Assembly: GCF_052857255.1 (NCBI RefSeq)
Contig: NW_027526704.1
Coordinates: forward strand, 1-64,000
DNA: 64,000 nucleotides
Source: Amblyomma americanum
Lineage: Eukaryota > Arthropoda > Arachnida > Ixodida > Ixodidae
Direction: 5' to 3'
This document shows positions 1 to 13,136 of the stretch, in pieces (the stretch's first letter is position 1; the number at the start of each line of letters is the position of its first letter). Under the pieces are notes generated by a model, which did not search any database, had not been told where the DNA came from, and saw nothing but the letters and a program-made list of their open reading frames with translations. The position numbers and the translations under genes were made by a program.

Positions 1-2586
1 CTTGCTTAATACAACGAAACAAGCTGTTTTAGACCGAAACGAGCTAAATCACAAAACATCGGTTTTACAAGTGTTCCTCTGATACGCGTCTAAACCTTTT
101 CTCTTATAACTGCGCGAAAAGCATGTATTCGTGCTTAATACAACGAAACAAGCTGTTTTAGACCGAAACGAGCTAAATGTGAACACATCGGTTTTACAAA
201 TGTCCCTCTGACACGCGTCAAAACTTTTTCTCTTATAACTGCGCGAAAAGCATGTATTCTTGCTTAATACTACGAAACAAGCTGTTTTAGACCGAAACGA
301 GCTAAATCACAACACATCGGTTTTACAAGTGTTCCTCTGATACGCGTCTGAACTTTTTCTCTTATAACTGCGCGAAAAGCATGTATTCTTGCTTAATACA
401 GCGAAACAAGCTGTTTTAAACCGAAACGAGCTAAATCACAACACATCGGTATTACAAGTGTTCCACGTGATACTCGTCAAAACTTTTTCTCTTATAACTG
501 CGCGAAAAGCATGTATTCGTGCTTAATACAACGAAACAAGCTGTTTAAGACCGAAACGAGCTAAATCTGAACACATCGGTTTTTCAAGTATCCACGTGAT
601 ACTCGTCAAAACTTTTTCTCTTATAACTGCGCGAAAAGCATGTATTCTTGCTTAATACAACGAAACAAGCTGTTTTAGACCGAAACGAGCTAAATCACAA
701 AACATCGGTTTTACAAGTGTTCCTCTGATACGCGTCTAAAACTTTTTCTCTTATAACTGCGCGAAAAGCATGTATTCGTGCTTAATACAACGAAACAAGC
801 TGTTTAAGACCGAAACGAGCTAAATCTGAACACATCGGTTTTACAAGTATCCACGTGATACTCGTCAAAACTTTTTCTCTTATAACTGCGCGAAAAGCAT
901 GTATTCTTGCTTAATACAGCGAAACAAGCTGTTTTAGACCGAAACGAGCTAAATCACAACACAAAGGTTTTACAAGTGTTCCTCTGATACGCGTCAAAAC
1001 TTTTTCTCTTATAACTGCGCGAAAAGCATGTATTCTTGCTTAATACTACGAAACAAGCTGTTTTAGACCGAAACGAGCTAAATCACAACACATCGGTTTT
1101 ACAAGTGTTCCTCTGATACGCGTCTAAACTTTTTCTCTTATAACTGCGCGAAAAGCATGTATTCTTGCTTAATACAGCGAAACAAGCTGTTTTAAACCGA
1201 AACGAGCTAAATCACAACACATCGGTATTACAAGTGTTCCAGGTGATACTCGTCAAAACTTTTTCTCTTATAACTGCGCGAAAAGCATGTATTCGTGCTT
1301 AATACAACGAAACAAGCTGTTTAAGACCGAAACGAGCTAAATCTGAACACATCGGTTTTAAAAGTATCCACGTGATACTCGTCAAAACTTTTTCTCTTAT
1401 AACTGCGCGAAAAGCATGTATTCTTGCTTAATACAGCGAAACAAGCTGTTTTAGACCGAAACGAGCTAAATCACAACACAAAGGTTTTACAAGTGTTCCT
1501 CTGATACGCGTCAAAACTTTTTCTCTTATAACTGCGCGAAAAGCATGTATTCTTGCTTAATACAACGAAACAAGCTGTTTTAGACCGAAACGAGCTAAAT
1601 CACAAAACATCGGTTTTACAAGTGTTCCTCTGATACGCGTCTAAACCTTTTCTCTTATAACTGCGCGAAAAGCATGTATTCGTGCTTAATACAACGAAAC
1701 AAGCTGTTTTAGACCGAAACGAGCTAAATGTGAACACATCGGTTTTACAAATGTCCCTCTGACACGCGTCAAAACTTTTTCTCTTATAACTGCGCGAAAA
1801 GCATGTATTCTTGCTTAATACTACGAAACAAGCTGTTTTAGACCGAAACGAGCTAAATCACAACACATCGGTTTTACAAGTGTTCCTCTGATACGCGTCT
1901 GAACTTTTTCTCTTATAACTGCGCGAAAAGCATGTATTCTTGCTTAATACAGCGAAACAAGCTGTTTTAAACCGAAACGAGCTAAATCACAACACATCGG
2001 TATTACAAGTGTTCCACGTGATACTCGTCAAAACTTTTTCTCTTATAACTGCGCGAAAAGCATGTATTCGTGCTTAATACAACGAAACAAGCTGTTTAAG
2101 ACCGAAACGAGCTAAAACTGAACACATCGGTTTTTCAAGTATCCACGTGATACTCGTCAAAACTTTTTCTCTTATAACTGCGCGAAAAGCATGTATTCTT
2201 GCTTAATACAGCGAAACAAGCTGTTTTAGACCGAAACGAGCTAAATCACAACACAAAGGTTTTACAAGTGTTCCTCTGATACGCGTCAAAACTTTTTCTC
2301 TTATAACTGCGCGAAAAGCATGTATTCTTGCTTAATACAACGAAACAAGCTGTTTTAGACCGAAACGAGCTAAATCACAAAACATCGGTTTTACAAGTGT
2401 TCCTCTGATACGCGTCTAAACTTTTTCTCTTATAACTGCGCGAAAAGCATGTATTCGTGCTTAATACAACGAAACAAGCTGTTTTAGACCGAAACGAGCT
2501 AAATGTGAACACATCGGTTTACAAGTGTCCCTCTGACACGCGTCAAAACTTTTTCTCTTATAACTGCGCGAAAAGCATGTATTCTT
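1..2586 (+). repeat. Array block 1: A-F rich monomers
   Basis: Twenty monomers in the order A B C D E A' E' F C' D E'' F A B C D E F A' B'. The run A B C D E occurs at 4-649 and again at 1555-2200, 1,551 bp (12 monomers) apart, so the block contains an internal 12-monomer duplication. Distinguishing changes inside it are an extra a in A' at 650, aggtgata in place of acgtgata in D at 1167, and aaactgaac in E at 2072. Base 1 falls three bases before a monomer start, so the array continues upstream. The whole block recurs at 5923-8503. Confidence 0.9.
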
Positions 2587-5018
2587 GCTTAATACAGCGA
2601 AACAAGCTGTTTTAGACCGAAATGAGCTAAATCACAACACATCGGTTTTACAAGTGTTCCTCTGATACGCGTCAAAACTTTTTCTCTTATAACTGCGCGA
2701 AAAGCATGTATTCTTGCTTAATACAACGAAACAAGCTGTTTTAGACCGAAATGAGCTAAATCACAACACATCGGTTTTACAAGTGTTCCTCTAATACGCG
2801 TCAAAACTTTTCTCTTATAACTGCGCGAAAAGCATGTATTCTTGCTTAATACAGCGAAACAAGCTGTTTTAGACCGAAACGAGCTAAATCACAACACATC
2901 CGTATTACAAGTGTTCCACGTGATACTCGTCAAAACGTTTTCTCTTATAACTGGGCGAAAAGCATGTATTCTTGCTTAATACAACGAAACAAGCTGTTTA
3001 GACCGAAACGAGCTAAATCTGACACATCGGTTTTACAAGTATCCACGTGATACTCGTCAAAACTTTCTCTCTTATAACTGCGCGAAAAGCATGTATTCTT
3101 GCTTAATACAACGAAACAAGCTGTTTTAGACCGAAACGAGCTAAATCATAACACATCGGTTTTACAAGTGTCTCTCTAATAGGCGTCAAAACTTTTTCTT
3201 CTATAACTGCGCGTAAAGCATGTATTCGTGCTTAATACAACGAAACAAGTTGTTTAAAACCGAAACGAGCTAAATCTGAACACATCGGTTTTACAAGTGT
3301 CCCTGTTACAGGCGTCAAAACTTTTTCTCTGCGAAAGCATGTATTCTTGCTTAATACAGCGAAACAAGCTGTTTTAGACCGAAACGAGCTAAATCACAAC
3401 ACATCGGTTTTACAAATGTTCCTCTGATACGCGTCAACTCTTTTTTCTCTTATAGCTGCGCGAAAAGCATGTATTTGTGCTTAGTCCAACGAAACAAGCT
3501 GTTTTAGACCGAAACGAGGTAAATCTGAACACATCGGTTTTACAAGTGTCTCTCTAATACGCGTCAAAACTTTTTCTCTTATAACTGCGCGAAAAGCATG
3601 CATTCTTGCTTAATACAGCGAAACAAGCTGTTTTAGACCGAAACGAGCTAAATCACAACACATCGGTTTTACAAGTGTTCCTCTGATACGCGTCAACTCT
3701 TTTTTCTCTTATAACTGCGCGAAAAGCATGTATTTCTGCTTAATACAGCGAAACAAGCTGTTTTAGACCGAAACGAGCTAAATCACAACACATCGGTTTT
3801 ACAAGTGTTCCTCTGATACGCCTCTAAACTTTTTCTTTTATAACTGCGCGAAAAGCATGTATTCGTGCTTAATACAACGAAACAAGCTGTTTTAGACCGA
3901 AACGAGCTAAATCTGAACACATCGGTTTTACAAGTGTCCCTGTGACAGGCGTCAAAACTTTTTCTCTTATAACTGCGCGAAAAGCATGTATTCTTGCTTA
4001 ATACAGCGAAACAAGTTGTTTTAGACCGAAACGAGCTAAATCACAACACATCGGTTTTACAAGTGTTCCTCTGATACGCGTCTAAACTTTTTCTCTTATA
4101 ACTGCGCGAAAAGCATGTATTCGTGCTAAATACAACGAAACAAGGTGTTTTAGACCGAAACGAGCTAAATCTGAACACATCGGTTTTACAAGTGTCCCTG
4201 TGACACGCGTCAAAACTTTTTCTCTTATAACTGCGCGAAAAGCATGTATTCTTGCTTAATACAGCGAAACAAGCTGTTTTAGACCGAAACGAGCTAATTC
4301 AGAACACATCGGTTTTACAAGTGTTCCTCTGATACGCGTCAAAACTTTTTCTCTTATAACTGCGCGAAAAGCATGTATTCTTGCTTAATACAACGAAACA
4401 AGCTGTTTTAGACCGAAATGAGCTAAATCACAACACATCGGTTTTACAAGTGTTCCTCTAATACGCGTCAAAACTTTTTCTCTTATAACTGCGCGAAAAG
4501 CATGTATTCTTGCTTAATACAGCGAAACAAGCTGTTTTAGACCGAAACGAGCTAAATCACAACACATCCGTATTACAAGTGTTCCACGTGATACTCGTCA
4601 AAACGTTTTCTCTTATAACTGGGCGAAAAGCATGTATTCTTGCTTAATACAACGAAACAAGCTGTTTTAGACCGAAACGAGCTAAATCTGAACACATCGG
4701 TTTTACAAGTATCCACGTGATACTCGTCAAAACTTTCTCTCTTATAACTGCGCGAAAAGCATGTATTCTTGCTTAATACAACGAAACAAGCTGTTTTAGA
4801 CCGAAACGAGCTAAATCATAACACATCGGTTTTACAAGTGTCTCTCTAATAGGCGTCAAAACTTTTCTTCTATAACTGCGCGTAAAGCATGTATTCGTGC
4901 TTAATACAACGAAACAAGTTGTTTAAAACCGAAACGAGCTAAATCTGAACACATCGGTTTTACAAGTGTCCCTGTTACAGGCGTCAAAACTTTTTCTCTG
5001 CGAAAAGCATGTATTCTT
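2587..5018 (+). repeat. Array block 2: G-S monomers with a partial 1.67-kb tandem duplication
   Basis: Order G1 G2 H I J K L M N O P Q R S G2 H I J K. The set G2 H I J K is at 2716-3348 and again at 4383-5018, 1,667-1,669 bp apart (13 monomers). Both H copies carry the uncommon acatccgtatt and both G2 copies carry ctctaatacg, so they derive from one another and not from the acatcggtatt form that dominates after 18 kb. The first K has gcgaaagc where the second has gcgaaaagc. I at 2974 has lost bases at tctgacacatc. N at 3608 is preceded by catgcattc. These private changes show some drift since the duplication. Confidence 0.88.
3230..3348 (+). repeat. Class K short monomer (about 120 bp), first of 16
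   Basis: K lacks 9 bp between ttctct and gcgaaaagc, removing ttataactg-like sequence and giving a 120-bp unit (119 here). It also carries aagttgtttaaaacc, so that aaaaccga and tcggtttt form a perfect 8-bp inverted repeat around a 21-base loop; other classes have only the 5-bp core accga/tcggt. K always follows J (gcgtaaagc). All but this first K are followed by F. Starts of the others, to within a few bases: 4899, 9151, 11338, 22569, 25599, 26623, 29069, 31642, 36349, 38658, 50414, 55576, 58150, 59949 and 62910. The first four read ctgttacagg; all later ones read ctgtgacacg, a clean left-right split of the window. Confidence 0.88.
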
Positions 5019-5922
5019 GCTTAATACAGCGAAACAAGCTGTTTTAGACCGAAACGAGCTAAATCACAACACAAAGGTTTTACAAGTGTTCCTCTGATAC
5101 GCGTCAAAACTTTTTCTCTTATAACTGCGCGAAAAGCATGTATTCGTGCTTAATACAACGAAACAAGCTGTTTAAGACCGAAACGAGCTAAATCTGAACA
5201 CATCGGTTTTACAAGTATCCACGTGATACTCGTCAAAACTTTTTCTCTTATAACTGCGCGAAAAGCATGTATTCTTGCTTAATACAGCGAAACAAGCTGT
5301 TTTAGACCGAAACGAGCTAAATCACAACACAAAGGTTTTACAAGTGTTCCTCTGATACGCGTCAAAACTTTTTCTCTTATAACTGCGCGAAAAGCATGTA
5401 TTCTTGCTTAATACTACGAAACAAGCTGTTTTAGACCGAAACGAGCTAAATCACAACACATCGGTTTTACAAGTGTTCCTCTGATACGCGTCTAAACTTT
5501 TTCTCTTATAACTGCGCGAAAAGCATGTATTCTTGCTTAATACAGCGAAACAAGCTGTTTTAAACCGAAACGAGCTAAATCACAACACATCGGTATTACA
5601 AGTGTTCCACGTGATACTCGTAAAAACTTTTTCTCTTATAACTGCGCGAAAAGCATGTATTCGTGCTTAATACAACGAAACAAGCTGTTTAAGACCGAAA
5701 CGAGCTAAATCTGAACACATCGGTTTTACAAGTATCCACGTGATACTCGTCAAAACTTTTTCTCTTATAACTGCGCGAAAAGCATGTATTCTTGCTTAAT
5801 ACAGCGAAACAAGCTGTTTTAGACCGAAACGAGCTAAATCACAACACAAAGGTTTTACAAGTGTTCCTCTGATACGCGTCAAAACTTTTTCTCTTATAAC
5901 TGCGCGAAAAGCATGTATTCTT
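5019..5922 (+). repeat. Array block 3: F E' F C' D E' F
   Basis: Seven monomers joining the K at 4899 to the second large copy. The order K F (U) E' F C' D E' F A recurs after K at 9151 and 11338, but here the U monomer found at 9400 and 11587 is missing, so F at 5019 is followed directly by E' at 5148. D at 5535 has cgtaaaaac where other D copies have cgtcaaaac. The block fills the gap between the two copies of the 5.92-kb period. Confidence 0.85.
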
Positions 5923-8900
5923 GCTTAATACAACGAAACAAGCTGTTTTAGACCGAAACGAGCTAAATCACAAAACATCGGTTTTACAAGTGTTCCTCTG
6001 ATACGCGTCTAAACCTTTTCTCTTATAACTGCGCGAAAAGCATGTATTCGTGCTTAATACAACGAAACAAGCTGTTTTAGACCGAAACGAGCTAAATGTG
6101 AACACATCGGTTTTACAAATGTCCCTCTGACACGCGTCAAAACTTTTTTCTCTTATAACTGCGCGAAAAGCATGTATTCTTGCTTAATACTACGAAACAA
6201 GCTGTTTTAGACCGAAACGAGCTAAATCACAACACATCGGTTTTACAAGTGTTCCTCTGATACGCGTCTGAACTTTTTCTCTTATAACTGCGCGAAAAGC
6301 ATGTATTCTTGCTTAATACAGCGAAACAAGCTGTTTTAAACCGAAACGAGCTAAATCACAACACATCGGTATTACAAGTGTTCCACGTGATACTCGTCAA
6401 AACTTTTTCTCTTATAACTGCGCGAAAAGCATGTATTCGTGCTTAATACAACGAAACAAGCTGTTTAAGACCGAAACGAGCTAAATCTGAACACATCGGT
6501 TTTTCAAGTATCCACGTGATACTCGTCAAAACTTTTTCTCTTATAACTGCGCGAAAAGCATGTATTCTTGCTTAATACAACGAAACAAGCTGTTTTAGAC
6601 CGAAACGAGCTAAATCACAAAACATCGGTTTTACAAGTGTTCCTCTGATACGCGTCTAAACTTTTTCTCTTATAACTGCGCGAAAAGCATGTATTCGTGC
6701 TTAATACAACGAAACAAGCTGTTTAAGACCGAAACGAGCTAAATCTGAACACATCGGTTTTACAAGTATCCACGTGATACTCGTCAAAACTTTTTCTCTT
6801 ATAACTGCGCGAAAAGCATGTATTCTTGCTTAATACAGCGAAACAAGCTGTTTTAGACCGAAACGAGCTAAATCACAACACAAAGGTTTTACAAGTGTTC
6901 CTCTGATACGCGTCAAAACTTTTTCTCTTATAACTGCGCGAAAAGCATGTATTCTTGCTTAATACTACGAAACAAGCTGTTTTAGACCGAAACGAGCTAA
7001 ATCACAACACATCGGTTTTACAAGTGTTCCTCTGATACGCGTCTAAACTTTTTCTCTTATAACTGCGCGAAAAGCATGTATTCTTGCTTAATACAGCGAA
7101 ACAAGCTGTTTTAAACCGAAACGAGCTAAATCACAACACATCGGTATTACAAGTGTTCCACGTGATACTCGTCAAAACTTTTTCTCTTATAACTGCGCGA
7201 AAAGCATGTATTCGTGCTTAATACAACGAAACAAGCTGTTTAAGACCGAAACGAGCTAAATCTGAACACATCGGTTTTAAAAGTATCCACGTGATACTCG
7301 TCAAAACTTTTCTCTTATAACTGCGCGAAAAGCATGTATTCTTGCTTAATACAGCGAAACAAGCTGTTTTAGACCGAAACGAGCTAAATCACAACACAAA
7401 GGTTTTACAAGTGTTCCTCTGATACGCGTCAAAACTTTTTCTCTTATAACTGCGCGAAAAGCATGTATTCTTGCTTAATACAACGAAACAAGCTGTTTTA
7501 GACCGAAACGAGCTAAATCACAAAACATCGGTTTTACAAGTGTTCCTCTGATACGCGTCTAAACCTTTTCTCTTATAACTGCGCGAAAAGCATGTATTCG
7601 TGCTTAATACAACGAAACAAGCTGTTTTAGACCGAAACGAGCTAAATGTGAACACATCGGTTTTACAAATGTCCCTCTGACACGCGTCAAAACTTTTTCT
7701 CTTATAACTGCGCGAAAAGCATGTATTCTTGCTTAATACTACGAAACAAGCTGTTTTAGACCGAAACGAGCTAAATCACAACACATCGGTTTTACAAGTG
7801 TTCCTCTGATACGCGTCTGAACTTTTTCTCTTATAACTGCGCGAAAGCATGTATTCTTGCTTAATACAGCGAAACAAGCTGTTTTAAACCGAAACGAGCT
7901 AAATCACAACACATCGGTATTACAAGTGTTCCACGTGATACTCGTCAAAACTTTTTCTCTTATAACTGCGCGAAAAGCATGTATTCGTGCTTAATACAAC
8001 GAAACAAGCTGTTTAAGACCGAAACGAGCTAAAACTGAACACATCGGTTTTTCAAGTATCCACGTGATACTCGTCAAAACTTTTTCTCTTATAACTGCGC
8101 GAAAAGCATGTATTCTTGCTTAATACAGCGAAACAAGCTGTTTTAGACCGAAACGAGCTAAATCACAACACAAAGGTTTTACAAGTGTTCCTCTGATACG
8201 CGTCAAAACTTTTTCTCTTATAACTGCGCGAAAAGCATGTATTCTTGCTTAATACAACGAAACAAGCTGTTTTAGACCGAAACGAGCTAAATCACAAAAC
8301 ATCGGTTTTACAAGTGTTCCTCTGATACGCGTCTAAACTTTTTCTCTTATAACTGCGCGAAAAGCATGTATTCGTGCTTAATACAACGAAACAAGCTGTT
8401 TTAGACCGAAACGAGCTAAATGTGAACACATCGGTTTTACAAGTGTCCCTCTGACACGCGTCAAAACTTTTTCTCTTATAACTGCGCGAAAAGCATGTAT
8501 TCTTGCTTAATACAGCGAAACAAGCTGTTTTAGACCGAAATGAGCTAAATCACAACACATCGGTTTTACAAGTGTTCCTCTGATACGCGTCAAAACTTTT
8601 TCTCTTATAACTGCGCGAAAAGCATGTATTCTTGCTTAATACAACGAAACAAGCTGTTTTAGACCGAAATGAGCTAAATCACAACACATCGGTTTTACAA
8701 GTGTTCCTCTAATACGCGTCAAAACTTTTTCTCTTATAACTGCGCGAAAAGCATGTATTCTTGCTTAATACAGCGAAACAAGCTGTTTTAGACCGAAACG
8801 AGCTAAATCACAACACATCCGTATTACAAGTGTTCCACGTGATACTCGTCAAAACGTTTTCTCTTATAACTGGGCGAAAAGCATGTATTCTTGCTTAATA

Positions 8901-9270
8901 CAACGAAACAAGCTGTTTTAGACCGAAACGAGCTAAATCTGAACACATCGGTTTTACAAGTATCCACGTGATACTCGTCAAAACTTTCTCTCTTATAACT
9001 GCGCGAAAAGCATGTATTCTTGCTTAATACAACGAAACAAGCTGTTTTAGACCGAAACGAGCTAAATCATAACACATCGGTTTTACAAGTGTCTCTCTAA
9101 TAGGCGTCAAAACTTTTTCTTCTATAACTGCGCGTAAAGCATGTATTCGTGCTTAATACAACGAAACAAGTTGTTTAAAACCGAAACGAGCTAAATCTGA
9201 ACACATCGGTTTTACAAGTGTCCCTGTTACAGGCGTCAAAACTTTTTCTCTGCGAAAAGCATGTATTCTT
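5920..9270 (+). repeat. Second copy of the segment at 1-3348 (period about 5.92 kb)
   Basis: The monomer order at 5923-9270 repeats that at 4-3348 position by position. The offset is 5,919 bp at A (4 to 5923), 5,919-5,920 at C to E and 5,921 at K (3230 to 9151). Private variants are shared, including aaactgaac in E (2072 and 7988), ttttaaaag in E'' (1297 and 7216), acatccgtatt in H (2844 and 8763) and the ctgttacagg form of K. Copy-specific changes are few: one extra t near 6146, a missing t near 7308, and gcgaaagc near 7845. After K the copies part: the first continues into L M N O, the second into F U E' F, as the other K copies do. Confidence 0.88.
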
Positions 9271-12200
9271 GCTTAATACAGCGAAACAAGCTGTTTTAGA
9301 CCGAAACGAGCTAAATCACAACACAAAGGTTTTACAAGTGTTCCTCTGATACGCGTCAAAACTTTTTCTCTTATAACTGCGCGAAAAGCATGTATTCTTG
9401 CTTAATACAGCGAAACAAGCTGTTTTAGACCGAAACGATCTAAATCACAACACATCGGTTTTACAAGTGTTCCTCTGATACGCGTCAAAACTTTTTCTCT
9501 TATAACTGCGCGAAAAGCATGTATTCGTGCTTAATACAACGAAACAAGCTGTTTAAGACCGAAACGAGCTAAATCTGAACACATCGGTTTTACAAGTATC
9601 CACGTGATACTCGTCAAAACTTTTTCTCTTATAACTGCGCGAAAAGCATGTATTCTTGCTTAATACAGCGAAACAAGCTGTTTTAGACCGAAACGAGCTA
9701 AATCACAACACAAAGGTTTTACAAGTGTTCCTCTGATACGCGTCAAAACTTTTTCTCTTATAACTGCGCGAAAAGCATGTATTCTTGCTTAATACTACGA
9801 AACAAGCTGTTTTAGACCGAAACGAGCTAAATCACAACACATCGGTTTTACAAGTGTTCCTCTGATACGCGTCTAAACTTTTTCTCTTATAACTGCGCGA
9901 AAAGCATGTATTCTTGCTTAATACAGCGAAACAAGCTGTTTTAAACCGAAACGAGCTAAATCACAACACATCGGTATTACAAGTGTTCCACGTGATACTC
10001 GTCAAAACTTTTTCTCTTATAACTGCGCGAAAAGCATGTATTCGTGCTTAATACAACGAAACAAGCTGTTTAAGACCGAAACGAGCTAAATCTGAACACA
10101 TCGGTTTTACAAGTATCCACGTGATACTCGTCAAAACTTTTTCTCTTATAACTGCGCGAAAAGCATGTATTCTTGCTTAATACAGCGAAACAAGCTGTTT
10201 TAGACCGAAACGAGCTAAATCACAACACAAAGGTTTTACAAGTGTTCCTCTGATACGCGTCAAAACTTTTTCTCTTATAACTGCGCGAAAAGCATGTATT
10301 CTTGCTTAATACAACGAAACAAGCTGTTTTAGACCGAAACGAGCTAAATCACAAAACATCGGTTTTACAAGTGTTCCTCTGATACGCGTCTAAACCTTTT
10401 CTCTTATAACTGCGCGAAAAGCATGTATTCGTGCTTAATACAACGAAACAAGCTGTTTTAGACCGAAACGAGCTAAATGTGAACACATCGGTTTTACAAA
10501 TGTCCCTCTGACACGCGTCAAAACTTTTTCTCTTATAACTGCGCGAAAAGCATGTATTCTTGCTTAATACTACGAAACAAGCTGTTTTAGACCGAAACGA
10601 GCTAAATCACAACACATCGGTTTTACAAGTGTTCCTCTGATACGCGTCTGAACTTTTTCTCTTATAACTGCGCGAAAAGCATGTATTCTTGCTTAATACA
10701 GCGAAACAAGCTGTTTTAAACCGAAACGAGCTAAATCACAACACATCGGTATTACAAGTGTTCCACGTGATACTCGTCAAAACTTTTTCTCTTATAACTG
10801 CGCGAAAAGCATGTATTCGTGCTTAATACAACGAAACAAGCTGTTTAAGACCGAAACGAGCTAAATCTGAACACATCGGTTTTTCAAGTATCCACGTGAT
10901 ACTCGTCAAAACTTTTTCTCTTATAACTGCGCGAAAAGCATGTATTCTTGCTTAATACAGCGAAACAAGCTGTTTTAGACCGAAACGAGCAAAATCACAA
11001 CACATCCGTATTACAAGTGTTCCACGTGATACTCGTCAAAACGTTTTCTCTTATAACTGGGCGAAAAGCATGTATTCTTGCTTAATACAACGAAACAAGC
11101 TGTTTTAGACCGAAACGAGCTAAATCTGAACACATCGGTTTTACAAGTATCCACGTGATACTCGTCAAAACTTTCTCTCTTATAACTGCGCGAAAAGCAT
11201 GTATTCTTGCTTAATACAACGAAACAAGCTGTTTTAGACCGAAACGAGCTAAATCATAACACATCGGTTTTACAAGTGTCTCTCTAATAGGCGTCAAAAC
11301 TTTTTCTTCTATAACTGCGCGTAAAGCATGTATTCGTGCTTAATACAACGAAACAAGTTGTTTAAAACCGAAACGAGCTAAATCTGAACACATCGGTTTT
11401 ACAAGTGTCCCTGTTACAGGCGTCAAAACTTTTTCTCTGCGAAAAGCATGTATTCTTGCTTAATACAGCGAAACAAGCTGTTTTAGACCGAAACGAGCTA
11501 AATCACAACACAAAGGTTTTACAAGTGTTCCTCTGATACGCGTCAAAACTTTTTCTCTTATAACTGCGCGAAAAGCATGTATTCTTGCTTAATACAGCGA
11601 AACAAGCTGTTTTAGACCGAAACGATCTAAATCACAACACATCGGTTTTACAAGTGTTCCTCTGATACGCGTCAAAACTTTTTCTCTTATAACTGCGCGA
11701 AAAGCATGTATTCGTGCTTAATACAACGAAACAAGCTGTTTAAGACCGAAACGAGCTAAATCTGAACACATCGGTTTTACAAGTATCCACGTGATACTCG
11801 TCAAAACTTTTTCTCTTATAACTGCGCGAAAAGCATGTATTCTTGCTTAATACAGCGAAACAAGCTGTTTTAGACCGAAACGAGCTAAATCACAACACAA
11901 AGGTTTTACAAGTGTTCCTCTGATACGCGTCAAAACTTTTTCTCTTATAACTGCGCGAAAAGCATGTATTCTTGCTTAATACTACGAAACAAGCTGTTTT
12001 AGACCGAAACGAGCTAAATCACAACACATCGGTTTTACAAGTGTTCCTCTGATACGCGTCTAAACTTTTTCTCTTATAACTGCGCGAAAAGCATGTATTC
12101 TTGCTTAATACAGCGAAACAAGCTGTTTTAAACCGAAACGAGCTAAATCACAACACATCGGTATTACAAGTGTTCCACGTGATACTCGTCAAAACTTTTT

Positions 12201-13136
12201 CTCTTATAACTGCGCGAAAAGCATGTATTCGTGCTTAATACAACGAAACAAGCTGTTTAAGACCGAAACGAGCTAAATCTGAACACATCGGTTTTACAAG
12301 TATCCACGTGATACTCGTCAAAACTTTTTCTCTTATAACTGCGCGAAAAGCATGTATTCTTGCTTAATACAGCGAGACAAGCTGTTTTAGACCGAAACGA
12401 GCTAAATCACAACACAAAGGTTTTACAAGTGTTCCTCTGATACGCGTCAAAACTTTTTCTCTTATAACTGCGCGAAAAGCATGTATTCTTGCTTAATACA
12501 ACGAAACAAGCTGTTTTAGACCGAAACGAGCTAAATCACAAAACATCGGTTTTACAAGTGTTCCTCTGATACGCGTCTAAACCTTTTCTCTTATAACTGC
12601 GCGAAAAGCATGTATTCGTGCTTAATACAACGAAACAAGCTGTTTTAGACCGAAACGAGCTAAATGTGAACACATCGGTTTTACAAATGTCCCTCTGACA
12701 CGCGTCAAAACTTTTTCTCTTATAACTGCGCGAAAAGCATGTATTCTTGCTTAATACTACGAAACAAGCTGTTTTAGACCGAAACGAGCTAAATCACAAC
12801 ACATCGGTTTTACAAGTGTTCCTCTGATACGCGTCTGAACTTTTTCTCTTATAACTGCGCGAAAAGCATGTATTCTTGCTTAATACAGCGAAACAAGCTG
12901 TTTTAAACCGAAACGAGCTAAATCACAACACATCGGTATTACAAGTGTTCCACGTGATACTCGTCAAAACTTTTTCTCTTATAACTGCGCGAAAAGCATG
13001 TATTCGTGCTTAATACAACGAAACAAGCTGTTTAAGACCGAAACGAGCTAAATCTGAACACATCGGTTTTTCAAGTATCCACGTGATACTCGTCAAAACT
13101 TTTTCTCTTATAACTGCGCGAAAAGCATGTATTCTT
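8763..13136 (+). repeat. 2,187-bp tandem duplication of 17 monomers
   Basis: The 17-monomer string H I J K F U E' F C' D E' F A B C D E occupies 8763-10949 and again 10950-13136. The offset is 2,187 bp at H (8763 to 10950), at K (9151 to 11338) and at U (9400 to 11587). U carries the private gaaacgatct in both copies. The second H begins after an E monomer, where F normally follows, and has gagcaaaatcac; it is probably an F/H hybrid made by the exchange. F at 12362 has gcgagac whereas its partner at 10175 has gcgaaac, so that change arose after this duplication. Confidence 0.9.
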
